From Bacteroidota bacterium (GTDB lineage Bacteria > Bacteroidota > Bacteroidia > Bacteroidales > ML635J-15), in NCBI GenBank assembly GCA_029558535.1, contig JAKQEK010000342.1, forward strand, positions 1 through 60,601: a stretch of 60,601 nucleotides of DNA. The letters are read 5' to 3'. Below the pieces are notes generated by a model that was not told the DNA's origin, did not search any database, and worked only from the letters and a program-made list of their open reading frames with translations. The first letter of the stretch is position 1, and every line of letters starts with the position of its first letter. This document shows, in pieces, positions 34,668 through 43,911 of this stretch. The position numbers were made by a program, and so were the translations under genes.

Positions 34668-35531
34668 TCATAAATGCTCATTTCTTGATATGGCATTCAT
34701 ATTTTCAATCATACCTATATAATTAAGATTTTCGGAATCATAAAGTTTTTCACACTCTGGGCAATTTAAAACGAGCTTTTCAATTGTTAGACACATTAGC
34801 GATTTTGAATAATTAAGAATAGACAAAGTATGTGGATTCCGATTAGTTCCGATGACATCTGGCACAAATTCCTTCATTGACAAAAAGCTGGTATGTGAAA
34901 ATTCGCTAAAGATAGCATAAGCATTATAGAATCTTTTTATTTCTAAACCTGCAATTTCGATTAATTCTTTCCATGTTTTTCCCATTCTTTCATTTGATTT
35001 TCCTTGTATTATGTTTTTTTGTTCAAGTTTATTTAAATTTTTAAAATGAACACTATTTGTAATTTCTGTTTTATGTTGTAGTAACTGCGCATCTATTCCT
35101 TTTGCATGTACAGGATCATCTGAGAATCTTTTCAATTCTTTTAGTCCATTATATTTGTAGTTTAAAATCAGGAAATCTCGGTATTCTTCAGTGTCCGCAT
35201 GATGAAATAAAAAATTGTAGAGCAAAAAGCACTCTAATTGTACTCTTAATACTCCTATTGAACTAAATAGATCAAAAACTGGAGAATTCCAAGCATCACT
35301 TTTAGAATACTCACTAAATGGAACGCCTTGAAATGAATGCAAAATTGTTGCTGAATGAAGAATGATTCTTTTTATAAAGAAAACTTGCAGTTTTACATAT
35401 GGTAAATTATTACAATTTTGTTCAAATTCATCAGTCATTTTAATAAGTATCTGTAGAATTTCTTTGAAGAATTCTTTTTCTATGGTTATCATGAGTGAAG
35501 TTGGACCGTTAATATTATTATTGTTTTCCAT
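34668..35531 (-). CDS. DUF5677-like hypothetical protein
   Basis: A 287-residue, largely helical protein without signal or membrane segments. The pattern RFYNAYAIFSEFSHTS with a conserved S-x-x-xH is reminiscent of DUF5677-type proteins, which are often found on mobile elements. It is the outermost gene at the right end of the island, about 170 bp from the attachment site. Function is unknown. Confidence 0.5.
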   Translation of the reverse strand: MENNNNINGPTSLMITIEKEFFKEILQILIKMTDEFEQNCNNLPYVKLQVFFIKRIILHSATILHSFQGVPFSEYSKSDAWNSPVFDLFSSIGVLRVQLECFLLYNFLFHHADTEEYRDFLILNYKYNGLKELKRFSDDPVHAKGIDAQLLQHKTEITNSVHFKNLNKLEQKNIIQGKSNERMGKTWKELIEIAGLEIKRFYNAYAIFSEFSHTSFLSMKEFVPDVIGTNRNPHTLSILNYSKSLMCLTIEKLVLNCPECEKLYDSENLNYIGMIENMNAISRNEHL

Positions 35532-35629
35532 TGCTTATTTTTGATCTAAAAGTAATTAAATCTTTCATAATACCATTAAAATATTTGTATGAAGTGCCGA
35601 AATTGGAAAAACATATAGGTAGCTTATTC

Positions 35630-35637
35630 GGTTACCT
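35630..35637. promoter_or_regulatory. Right-end copy of the candidate arm-site motif
   Basis: GGTTACCT, the core of the inverted pair that flanks the integrase promoter at 5023 and 5119, recurs here 60 bp inside the right attachment site. Confidence 0.4.
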
Positions 35638-35697
35638 AAATTAAAAAACAGATTGTTAAAAGATTGAATTTCTGATAGTTAACAATAGGATAATTTC

Positions 35698-35711
35698 CCC
35701 GGCAGCTCCAC
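35698..35711. repeat. attR: 14-bp copy of the ssrA end
   Basis: CCCGGCAGCTCCAC is identical to the ssrA 3' end at 4871-4884, and similarity stops on both sides. It marks the right boundary of the island and abuts the displaced terminator. Confidence 0.85.
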
Positions 35712-35712
35712 G

Positions 35713-35741
35713 AAAACTCTCAAGATATTTGGGAGTTTTTT
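35713..35741. terminator. Terminator at the right junction (original ssrA terminator)
   Basis: AAAACTC (35713-35719) pairs with GAGTTTT (35733-35739), extended by two inner pairs, with a T-run on the plus strand. It lies directly after the ssrA repeat, so before integration it probably terminated ssrA. On the minus strand it can also end the 35744 gene. Confidence 0.75.
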
Positions 35742-35743
35742 AT

Positions 35744-36256
35744 TTAAAAACAAATCCCCAAACTCAAATATATTGCCTCCGGGGAGCCGACTCCGGCACG
35801 GAACAATAACAGCCCCCCGGGTTTTTGATAACGATAACCTATTTGTGCCGCAGGTAAAAACCCAAAACTATCATCATATTCAGGAGAATATGCTAATCCC
35901 ACTCCCATTTCCATATGATGTTTGTTTTTACCACTTAACCAATTTATCGTCCCTAAAATATTATATGACTCGTTTCCCCACGATGACCAGTAACCGCCAC
36001 CAATTCGAAGACTCATCGAATTAAAAAATTTGTCAGGGTCATATTTTATCTGTTGTTCGATATTTCCGGTTATATTGGAATAGACAAAAGCTGTTCCCAG
36101 AGTTCCATATACCCGTGTGGGGCGTAGCTGACTGTCCTGAGATTTTACCAAAGTGGCTACGAGTAGAAGAGCTACAATAAGAGCAGTCGTAAAGCTGGGT
36201 TTGAAACCCAGCTTTACACTACTGCCCTTTGTTAATATTATCTGATTATCTATCAT
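35744..36256 (-). CDS. Exported or outer-membrane protein with palindrome in its leader
   Basis: A 170-residue product with an unusually long N-terminal region before a hydrophobic signal core (about 23-37, TTALIVALLLVATLV) and a C-terminus of alternating strands ending in ...SLGICF, typical of a small outer-membrane barrel. Its ATG overlaps the stop of the upstream hydrolase gene (ATGA), which indicates coupling. The codons for residues 11-25 coincide with a 43-bp palindrome, so the leader may be partly derived from a repeat element. Function is unknown. Confidence 0.6.
   Translation of the reverse strand: MIDNQIILTKGSSVKLGFKPSFTTALIVALLLVATLVKSQDSQLRPTRVYGTLGTAFVYSNITGNIEQQIKYDPDKFFNSMSLRIGGGYWSSWGNESYNILGTINWLSGKNKHHMEMGVGLAYSPEYDDSFGFLPAAQIGYRYQKPGGLLLFRAGVGSPEAIYLSLGICF
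36183..36225. repeat. 43-bp palindrome inside a signal-peptide region
   Basis: Perfect 14-bp arms GTAAAGCTGGGTTT / AAACCCAGCTTTAC (36189-36217, 1-nt loop) are flanked by GCAGT and ACTGC. The element resembles repetitive extragenic palindromes but lies within the coding frame of the 35744 gene. Confidence 0.85.
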
Positions 36257-39228
36257 TCGACAATTGCATCATAAACTACCTGGTGTACGTTCTGCAAGAC
36301 TTTTTGCCCCAGTATTTGCCAGTTTTTTACATTTGGATGTAGTCGGTTACTTAGAAAGACATAAACAATTTCATTTTCGGGATCTATCCACATAACGCAA
36401 CCTGTAAAGCCCGTATGTCCATAAGTAGTAGCCGGTACCGAAGGTGCGTTCAGATTCTTGATGGCTGCCTTATCAAATCCAAGACCCCGATGATTTTCGG
36501 GTTGCGTCGCGGAAAACATTTTTATGGTTGCCTGATTTAAATACCTCTTGCCACCATATACCCCACCATTTAACCACATCTGACCGAGTATTCCCAAATC
36601 TGAAGCACAGGAGAACAAACCCGCATTTCCAGAGACACCTCCCAACATTGCAGCAGAAGGATCATGCACCGTTCCATGAATTACCTGTTTTCTCCAATAT
36701 GTTTCATTTTCGGTTGGAGCTATTCTATTTCGGGGTATATTATACTCTAAAGGTAAAAATGTTGTATTGATCATACCTAAATCCTTATAAAACTCCTCTT
36801 TAACAAACACATCTAACGATTTTTTATTTACAGTGTCAATAATTGCCTGAACCAAAATCATATTCATGTCAGTGTATTGATATACATCACGGTTAAATGT
36901 ACCAAGTCTTTTTACGTCCTCATACAAGGTATCTTGCCAACGCTTCTTAAGATACATATTTTCAGCGATTTTAACTTCTGCTGAATCTTTTATCCATCTT
37001 TTACTGAAATAAAAATTAAATGCTTCCTCTCTTGATACACTTACCAAATCGTTTAAAACGCTATCATTATTCAAAGAATCATTCTTAAGCTTTTGTTCAG
37101 TTAAATATTCTTTGTAACTATCCTGATAAAACATATATTTAAGTATCGGCAAAGAAGGACATATTCCGCTTTGGTGAACAAGCAAAGCTCTAACCGGAAC
37201 CTGAAATATATTATTTAATGGCGTAGTCCTGGTATATACAATTTGAGTTAGCTGAACCAAAGTATCATTTAAGTGAATAGTATCTTTATTCTGAATCAAT
37301 TCTTTAATTTCGAACAACGATTTGCCTGCAATTGATATTGTATCAATAAAAATAAGCGTATCAGGTTTGATATTACCATAATCAATTTCAGTATTTTTAA
37401 AGTATTCTTCAAGTTTATCATCCAATTTTATTTTGCCGGTTTCTACCATTTTCATCATTGCAAGTGTTGTCGCACATATCTTGGTCAATGATGCCAGATC
37501 ATATATATCCGTTCTCTTTACAGGATTTGTTTTAGAATAGTCATGATATCCGTAGCTTTTGTCAAATACAACAACTCCGCTTTTAGCGATAAAAACCTGA
37601 CATCCGGGAAATGCTCCTGTAGATATCGCATAATTTATAATGCTGTCAATTTTTACTAGAATTTCAGGATTTAGCCTAACATCTTCGGGCATTGAGTATT
37701 TTAATCTGGTTTTTGACGTTTTAATTCCATAACCATAAGAAATGCTGTCATTAAGCGTTACGGCTAATGTACCCTGAGCACCAATTCCTCCAAAAACCAA
37801 TTGTGCAGCAAACGAAAATGCAGTTGAATTTGTATTATAAATCTGAACTATGGCATCCGATTCTATTCCGCATAATTCTGACGAAATTTTACCACAATTT
37901 ATAAATATTTTATTATTAGGGAATTTCGCTATTGACTCTCGCAAATTTGCGGGAATTGAATCTGCAATTCCTGTCTGATATAGAACTATTAAAGTATTTG
38001 CACTTGAAGGTATTGCAGGACTTTTACCTGATTTAAGGTCATAATATGAAATAGTATAATTACTAATGTACTTTGAAACACTATTGATAAATTCGACTGC
38101 ATTTGTTTCTGTTGCTATCAATAGATGAAATCTCTGCTTAATATCTATTATAGGAATAAGATTATCTGAGTTTTTAATTACAGTTATTGATGCCTCAGTA
38201 ATATTGGATTCCAATAATTTAACATTAAATTCTTTATCAACGCTATCTTCTGCCTCTTTGACCTGATTCGCCCAAAGTCCGGCACGAAGTATTTTTGAAC
38301 TCTTTAAAAACAGATTTTCTTTTTTATTATGTTTTGATATTTGACCTGCTAAATCATTTAAATAGTTTTGGCCATCAGACTCCACAATATAGGCATCAAC
38401 ACTTCGAATCAGATTTTCATCGGGTATTTCGTCCTTATTTAGCAGCAAAAAAACAATTCCGTCAAAATTCGAATCTTCGACAATCTGCAACTGATCCTGT
38501 TTTGATACAATAACACCGCAAATACCGGCATCTCTAAGCCGTGAAAATAAATCTTCAGCATATTTTTTATACTCGCGATTTTCATCGCTTGAAAAATTAT
38601 CCAGATTTATTATACTGAGAATATTATTTTGATGTAAAATTTTTAATTCTATTAAAAGCCTGTCCGAAATTAGTTTTACAGTAACCGAATCTAAAATCTC
38701 AGGAATTAACAAATTGATGACAAGAGCATTAATATTATTCTTAATTAACAACTCTGTTTGATACGAATAATATCTGTTTAAAATCACACTGTCATTAATC
38801 GTATTTATCAAATCCGTTGAAACGAAGAGTAACGAATCGTTGGAAAGACTTTGCAGCAAATCCTCATCAATTGCTCTTATAAACTTTTTATCCTTCTTTT
38901 GATTTGAAAATTTTGTAAAAACATCCGAATCATTCAATTCCAGATAAAAATAACCGGAGAAGAAACTTAATTTCTTTGATAATTCAGTAGTACTATCATT
39001 AGAATTTACATAATACAATAAACTCAGAGCTTTTTGTTCTTCTGTTAGCAATTCCGTCAACGAATCGCATATATTCGCAGGATAATCATAAAATGCTGCT
39101 TTCCCTTTATCAGGACTTCGATGAGATTTATTTATCAGGATTATAACAAGAATTACCGCTATTACCAATATTACAAACAATATTGGAATCCATATTTTTC
39201 TTCGTGAAAATAATTCTCTAAATTTCAT
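36253..39228 (-). CDS. Membrane-anchored serine hydrolase with degenerate GH3-like N-domain
   Basis: A 991-residue protein with an N-terminal membrane anchor (about 11-33). A region of about 450 residues follows in the position of a glycoside hydrolase family 3 domain, and then a class C beta-lactamase/PBP4-like domain. The latter has SLTK (active serine near residue 580) and YGHTGFTG as the HxG box; the YxN position reads YTD. I do not find the KHFPGHG-type motif expected of active GH3 N-acetylglucosaminidases, so the N-domain may be non-catalytic. GH3-lactamase fusions are common in Bacteroidota and act on peptidoglycan. It is coupled to the 35744 gene. Confidence 0.7.
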   Translation of the reverse strand: MKFRELFSRRKIWIPILFVILVIAVILVIILINKSHRSPDKGKAAFYDYPANICDSLTELLTEEQKALSLLYYVNSNDSTTELSKKLSFFSGYFYLELNDSDVFTKFSNQKKDKKFIRAIDEDLLQSLSNDSLLFVSTDLINTINDSVILNRYYSYQTELLIKNNINALVINLLIPEILDSVTVKLISDRLLIELKILHQNNILSIINLDNFSSDENREYKKYAEDLFSRLRDAGICGVIVSKQDQLQIVEDSNFDGIVFLLLNKDEIPDENLIRSVDAYIVESDGQNYLNDLAGQISKHNKKENLFLKSSKILRAGLWANQVKEAEDSVDKEFNVKLLESNITEASITVIKNSDNLIPIIDIKQRFHLLIATETNAVEFINSVSKYISNYTISYYDLKSGKSPAIPSSANTLIVLYQTGIADSIPANLRESIAKFPNNKIFINCGKISSELCGIESDAIVQIYNTNSTAFSFAAQLVFGGIGAQGTLAVTLNDSISYGYGIKTSKTRLKYSMPEDVRLNPEILVKIDSIINYAISTGAFPGCQVFIAKSGVVVFDKSYGYHDYSKTNPVKRTDIYDLASLTKICATTLAMMKMVETGKIKLDDKLEEYFKNTEIDYGNIKPDTLIFIDTISIAGKSLFEIKELIQNKDTIHLNDTLVQLTQIVYTRTTPLNNIFQVPVRALLVHQSGICPSLPILKYMFYQDSYKEYLTEQKLKNDSLNNDSVLNDLVSVSREEAFNFYFSKRWIKDSAEVKIAENMYLKKRWQDTLYEDVKRLGTFNRDVYQYTDMNMILVQAIIDTVNKKSLDVFVKEEFYKDLGMINTTFLPLEYNIPRNRIAPTENETYWRKQVIHGTVHDPSAAMLGGVSGNAGLFSCASDLGILGQMWLNGGVYGGKRYLNQATIKMFSATQPENHRGLGFDKAAIKNLNAPSVPATTYGHTGFTGCVMWIDPENEIVYVFLSNRLHPNVKNWQILGQKVLQNVHQVVYDAIVE

Positions 39229-39387
39229 CTATCGCGGTTAATTGTTTGCAAAAATACTTAAACAAATAATTTTAAACAGCGTATTTGTCATTATTTTTTA
39301 CGATTCTTTACAATAATTTTGATAATTAAATGTTATTGACACTAACAGCCTTTTTTATAAAGCAATTGATAATTCAATTTCAAAATC

Positions 39388-40392
39388 GTGTTATTAAAAA
39401 AAATAGTTAAAAGGTCGGATTTAGATAATTTCTTTGTTTTCAAAGCATTTGTATTTATTCTTGTATTTGCAACAATTCTATGTTCTTGCACTAAAGAAAT
39501 TGAAATTGATATTCCACCATCAAAACCAAAGCTTGTGGTTTACAGTACTTTTGTACCATTTACACCTCCTCAACCTAAGAATTTCGAAATTAAAGTTTTC
39601 GCCACAGCGCATATTTTTGATACTGCGAAATATCCAATAACAGACGCAATTGTCAGATTATATAAAAATGGTCAGTTTTATGACACATTGCATTATTATC
39701 CAGCTAGCGATTGTTACACTATGCCCGGAATGTTTTTCACAGATGTCGGTGATGAGTATTCGCTAATTGTTGAAAGAGATGGGTTTGAAACAGTTACAGC
39801 CAGTACTTACATACCTTCAAAAGTTGAAATTGAAGATGTTACAATTACTCCTATTGCTTATATTGACGAATTTGGCGGGGCGGTATCTGAAGTTGAAATT
39901 TCTTTTATTGATCGAGCCGATGAAGTGAATTATTACGAAATTGCAATTTCTGACATATCATTTGATTATGAAGACTATCGTGATTTTTATCCAATTTCAA
40001 CTAGCGATAATCTTATTACATCTCAAAGCTACTACCCTGACCTAATAAGATTTGATGTACCATTTCCAAGATCACTATTATTTAGTGATTCCGGAATCAA
40101 TGGGGAGAAACATACATTAAAAGTGTATTATGTTGCAGGACAAAAAATATTGCAATTTAGATGGATTATTCAACATTACATTAGTGTTCACTTCAGAACA
40201 GTAACTAAAGAATATTATGATTTTAAAACAAGCTCAATTCAGCAAGATTATGCGAAACGCGAAGATATTCTTTACGGTATGGGAGAACCTGTAAACGTAA
40301 TTTCAAATATCGAAAATGGCTTTGGAATTTTTTCAGGTTTTAACAATGATTTCAAATCTTTTAGAATTGACTCGACAGCAATAATTTTTTGA
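39388..40392 (+). CDS. DUF4249 lipoprotein
   Basis: A 334-residue lipoprotein starting at GTG. A hydrophobic segment ends in ILCSC, with the lipidated cysteine near residue 33. The body is a beta-sandwich-like DUF4249 domain (KLVVYSTF, AIVRLYKNG, YSLIVERDGFETV). DUF4249 proteins are encoded next to TonB-dependent receptors with a carboxypeptidase-like domain, as here (5-bp gap), and probably serve as the surface-exposed partner. The ligand is unknown. Confidence 0.8.
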   Translation: MLLKKIVKRSDLDNFFVFKAFVFILVFATILCSCTKEIEIDIPPSKPKLVVYSTFVPFTPPQPKNFEIKVFATAHIFDTAKYPITDAIVRLYKNGQFYDTLHYYPASDCYTMPGMFFTDVGDEYSLIVERDGFETVTASTYIPSKVEIEDVTITPIAYIDEFGGAVSEVEISFIDRADEVNYYEIAISDISFDYEDYRDFYPISTSDNLITSQSYYPDLIRFDVPFPRSLLFSDSGINGEKHTLKVYYVAGQKILQFRWIIQHYISVHFRTVTKEYYDFKTSSIQQDYAKREDILYGMGEPVNVISNIENGFGIFSGFNNDFKSFRIDSTAIIF

Positions 40393-40397
40393 TAAAA

Positions 40398-42725
40398 ATG
40401 AAATTCAAATTACTTTATATATTGCTTACTTTCATTGCGTTAAATACCAAAGCGCAAAATAAAATTACCATCAGTGGTTTTATTTTTGACAAGCAAAGTG
40501 GTGAAGCTCTGATTGGTGCTAACGTTTATGAGTCACAAACTAAAACCGGTTGCTCCAGCAATGAATTTGGATTTTTCAGCCTTACTTTACCAAAAACTGA
40601 TAGTATTTATCTCGTTGCTTCTTTTATCGGTTTTGAACCTTACTCTGCGACATTAAAATCAGAAAGCAAATCAAATTTAAACCTTTATTTGAATTCAGGA
40701 ATTATTCTAAACGAAGTAGATGTAAAAGCAAAAAGAACCGAAAGTATTGTTGAGAAAAACGAAGTCGGTGTTGTTCGTTTACAGATTAGCGAAATAAAAC
40801 AAATGCCGAGTTTGTTTGGCGAAGTTGATATTATTAAAGCTTACCAATTAACCCCCGGTGTGCAGTCGGGTGGTGAAGCAAAAAGCAATATTTACGTTCG
40901 TGGAGGTAGTCCTGACCAAAATTTGATTCTTCTTGATGATGTACCTTTATATTATGTTGCACATTTTGGAGGTTTCTTTTCAGTTTTTAATGCCGATGCA
41001 ATAAATGATGTGAAATTAATTAAAGGTGGATTTCCTGCAAGATATGGCGGGCGATTATCCTCAGTTCTGGATATAAGAATGAATGAAGGTAATTTGAAAG
41101 AGTATAAAACTCAAGGAACGATAGGTTTGCTTTCATCAAAGATTTCATTTGAAGGACCAATAAAAAAAGACAAATCTTCATTTATAATTTCTGCCAGAAA
41201 GAATTTGGTTCCAATTTTCAAAATGTTAGGAGCCGGTATTTCATACAATTTTTATGATGTAAATTCTAAACTCAATTTTAAACTATCGGAAAAGGACAGA
41301 TTGTTTTTCAGCTTTTACATGGGTGACGATATTATAGGACTAGGTAATAATACAAGTAATACAAAGCAAAAAAACAATGCATCCTGGGGAAATACGCTTA
41401 TTGCCTTTAGATGGAATCATGTTTATAACTCTAAGCTATTTAGCAATCTCACTTTGTCTGACACATATTATCGTTATAAAAACAATTTCGAGTATAAAAT
41501 TGATCAGGACAGCATTCAGAAAGAAATGAGTAGTAGCCTACTCACGGGAATAAATGATTTAGGTTTAAAAATGGATTTTACCTATCTGTTGAATTCTAAA
41601 AACAATTTCAGATTTGGATTCAACAGCATTTTGCACAATTTTATTCCAAATGACGAGACATTTTATCAATCGGGAACCAATATTTCAACAATCGATCTTT
41701 CATACAACAGTAAATCGCAGGCTTTGGAAAATGCGGTCTATGCCGAATATGAATTAAAATATGGTTTTCTCAACGGTAATTTTGGAGCTCGCTATTCAAC
41801 ATATTTGATTGACAACAAATTTTATCAGTATTTTGAACCAAGAGCAATATTAAATTTGATCTTTACCGAGACATTCTCGGCAAAAGCATCTTATTCCAAA
41901 TCTAATCAATTCGTCCATTTACTTAGTTATTCAGGTTCTGGTATGCCTTCCGATTACTGGATGCCTTCAAATGCAAATGTAGCTCCTCAAAACTCGGAGC
42001 AATATTCTGTGGGTCTGGCAAAAACATTTAATCATGGCATGTTTGAACTAAGTTTGGAATCATATTTTAAAAGTCTCAAAAATATTATAGATTTCAAACC
42101 CGGCGAATCATTGTTGGGTAATCTTGACTCATGGGAAAATGTAATTGAAATGAATGGTACTGGTAAAAATTATGGGATAGAATTGTTTTTGCAAAAATTG
42201 ACCGGAAAAACTACAGGTTGGGTAGGCGCTACAATTTCAAAAGCGGAAAGACAATTCGACAACATCAACAATGGGAATCCGTATCCATATACTTATGACA
42301 GATTATTAGATTTTAGTGTTGTTATAAATCAAAGAATTAAAGAAAATTTCACACTGTCGGCAACCTGGACTTATGGCACCGGATATCCGATTACGCTGGC
42401 AACAGAGCATTATTTTATTAATGATCAGGATATTTTTGTTTATGGTGACAAGAATTCATTTCGTATGCGTGACTATCACAGACTGGATATTTCAATAAAC
42501 TACACAAAAAAGACAAATTGGGGAGAAAGAACCTGGAATTTCAGCATTTTCAATGTTTATAACAGGCAAAATCCATATTATTATTACTATGAGAGAGAAT
42601 CAACAACAACTGCAGTCATCGAAGAACATGGCATCCAAACAATAACCATTCTTGGGGACATGAAACTAATGCAGCGTAGTTTGTTTAGCTTTTTTCCATC
42701 TATTGCTTACAGTTTTAAATTTTAA
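40398..42725 (+). CDS. TonB-dependent receptor with carboxypeptidase-regulatory-like domain
   Basis: An outer-membrane active transporter of 775 residues. A signal peptide (MKFKLLYILLTFIALNTKAQ) is followed by a CarboxypepD_reg-like domain (ITISGFIFDKQSGEALIGAN), a plug domain (YVRGGSPDQNLILLDDVPLY) and a beta-barrel ending in YSFKF. The ATG at 40398 gives a clean signal peptide, whereas an upstream TTG does not. It is cotranscribed with the DUF4249 lipoprotein and a small barrel protein. Confidence 0.9.
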   Translation: MKFKLLYILLTFIALNTKAQNKITISGFIFDKQSGEALIGANVYESQTKTGCSSNEFGFFSLTLPKTDSIYLVASFIGFEPYSATLKSESKSNLNLYLNSGIILNEVDVKAKRTESIVEKNEVGVVRLQISEIKQMPSLFGEVDIIKAYQLTPGVQSGGEAKSNIYVRGGSPDQNLILLDDVPLYYVAHFGGFFSVFNADAINDVKLIKGGFPARYGGRLSSVLDIRMNEGNLKEYKTQGTIGLLSSKISFEGPIKKDKSSFIISARKNLVPIFKMLGAGISYNFYDVNSKLNFKLSEKDRLFFSFYMGDDIIGLGNNTSNTKQKNNASWGNTLIAFRWNHVYNSKLFSNLTLSDTYYRYKNNFEYKIDQDSIQKEMSSSLLTGINDLGLKMDFTYLLNSKNNFRFGFNSILHNFIPNDETFYQSGTNISTIDLSYNSKSQALENAVYAEYELKYGFLNGNFGARYSTYLIDNKFYQYFEPRAILNLIFTETFSAKASYSKSNQFVHLLSYSGSGMPSDYWMPSNANVAPQNSEQYSVGLAKTFNHGMFELSLESYFKSLKNIIDFKPGESLLGNLDSWENVIEMNGTGKNYGIELFLQKLTGKTTGWVGATISKAERQFDNINNGNPYPYTYDRLLDFSVVINQRIKENFTLSATWTYGTGYPITLATEHYFINDQDIFVYGDKNSFRMRDYHRLDISINYTKKTNWGERTWNFSIFNVYNRQNPYYYYYERESTTTAVIEEHGIQTITILGDMKLMQRSLFSFFPSIAYSFKF

Positions 42726-42728
42726 ATT

Positions 42729-43241
42729 ATGAAAAAATATTTTACTATTTTTATTTTATGTTTTGTTTCATTTTCAGTTAATGCACAATTTTTTACCGGT
42801 GCAGGAGTCAATCTTTTATTACCGCATGAATCGTCCGCTCAGAGAGATTTTGGTGGAGGTATTAATATCTACGGAGGTTATTGTGTAATAGATAAATTGG
42901 ATATAGGTTTGGATATTCAATATAATAGATTTGTGGCTATTGTTGACCATTACTCATTTTATGGGTTAAAAGCATTTGTCGAATATCGTTTTTTCAACAA
43001 ATCTATACAACCTTTAATTGGTGTAGGATGTGGTTTTTTTGAAGAAAGATGGCAAATGCTTTTGAATCTTCCTGATTATACACAAAATGGTTTTGGATTT
43101 AGTCCGGTTGTAGGGCTTTTGTTTGATAATGATTTAATAGACGGACTTAAAGTCAAGACAGAGTTGTCATATACTTATGTTTTTACTGATACTCCAATTA
43201 GTCATTTTGGATTAAATTTAGGATTGAGGTATTATTTCTAA
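42729..43241 (+). CDS. Small outer-membrane beta-barrel protein
   Basis: 170 residues with a signal peptide (cleavage after VNAQ, about residue 20) and alternating strands ending in LGLRYYF, the typical C-terminal aromatic of an eight-stranded barrel. It starts 3 bp after the TonB receptor gene. Function is unknown. Confidence 0.75.
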   Translation: MKKYFTIFILCFVSFSVNAQFFTGAGVNLLLPHESSAQRDFGGGINIYGGYCVIDKLDIGLDIQYNRFVAIVDHYSFYGLKAFVEYRFFNKSIQPLIGVGCGFFEERWQMLLNLPDYTQNGFGFSPVVGLLFDNDLIDGLKVKTELSYTYVFTDTPISHFGLNLGLRYYF

Positions 43242-43276
43242 CACTTGTAACAAATATTGAATATGTGTGCAATTGA

Positions 43277-43340
43277 GGTTTTGGCGTGTATTTTTGCGAT
43301 CACCGAGCATGGGCGAGGTGGCAAAAATCATGACAAAACC
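43277..43340. repeat. Intergenic hairpin element
   Basis: Nested inverted segments GGTTTTG/CAAAACC, ATTTTTGC/GCAAAAAT and CACC/GGTG form a long interrupted hairpin between two converging genes. It could be a terminator for both, or a dispersed repeat. Confidence 0.6.
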
Positions 43341-43370
43341 GTCGTTAAGGATACTGAAAAACAAATTAAA

Positions 43371-43850
43371 TTATAAATCCGCACAAACTTTTTTTAAGTA
43401 ATTGTAAATTATCATTTCTAATTCCGGCGTTTTTACAAAATTAACATTGTTTGCATCCAGCACAGTCAATTTAGTATATCTGCTTTCGTATTCTTTAAGA
43501 TTGCTTAAAATTTCTTTTTTCTGTTCGTAAGTACCAAATGTTTTATAGGTTGTAATTTCATGAGGTGTTGAAACAAAACCATCAATTATATCTACATTAA
43601 CAGGAAAGTCTATTCCTTCTATGCTGACATTTTCCCAAATTATTTTTCCAGCACTTTCTTTAATAGGTTTGCCATAAATTTCTGTCAACTTTACAAAAGA
43701 CTTATCGTTATCTTCCAATAACAAAGAGAAATGTCTTAAACTATCGTTTCCGTGTTTTTGCCATCCAACACCAATAATAACTTTTTCCTGAGCATATGTA
43801 TTTAGTAATGCTATACCAAGAAAACTAAAAATAAAAATAAACTTTTTCAT
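43371..43850 (-). CDS. Secreted hypothetical protein
   Basis: 159 residues with a clear signal peptide (MKKFIFIFSFLGIALLNTYAQ). The mature part has no recognised domain. It is a single minus-strand gene upstream of mqnD's stop, with about 60 bp between them. Function is unknown. Confidence 0.6.
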   Translation of the reverse strand: MKKFIFIFSFLGIALLNTYAQEKVIIGVGWQKHGNDSLRHFSLLLEDNDKSFVKLTEIYGKPIKESAGKIIWENVSIEGIDFPVNVDIIDGFVSTPHEITTYKTFGTYEQKKEILSNLKEYESRYTKLTVLDANNVNFVKTPELEMIIYNYLKKVCADL

Positions 43851-43911
43851 AAATATGATTCAATAAAAAAACAATAAATGATATCACAATTATAACGATA
43901 AATACTAAGAA

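Larger units (their letters stand above)
4871..35711. mobile_element. Defence island integrated in ssrA
   Basis: The element of about 30.8 kb is bounded by the 14-bp ssrA repeat. A tyrosine recombinase lies immediately inside the left end, and a replication module with an excisionase-like protein lies at the right end. The cargo is a KAP NTPase, type I restriction-modification, Gabija, an unknown nuclease-like module, AbiE and AIPR. tmRNA genes are classical integration targets for tyrosine recombinases. There is no relaxase, coupling protein, type IV secretion or virion gene, so the element is either mobilised by a helper, satellite-like, or degraded. The original ssrA terminator appears to have been displaced to 35713-35739. 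Confidence 0.85.

Noticed and set aside
35698..35711. Possible second tmRNA or tRNA at the right island end
   Set aside because: Only 14 bp match the ssrA 3' end; no upstream tRNA-like or tag region is present. It is an attachment repeat.
43277..43340. Fourth attC-like site
   Set aside because: The outer boxes do not pair as TAAC/GTTA at the right distance, it lies in the chromosome outside the island, and flanking genes converge instead of forming a cassette.
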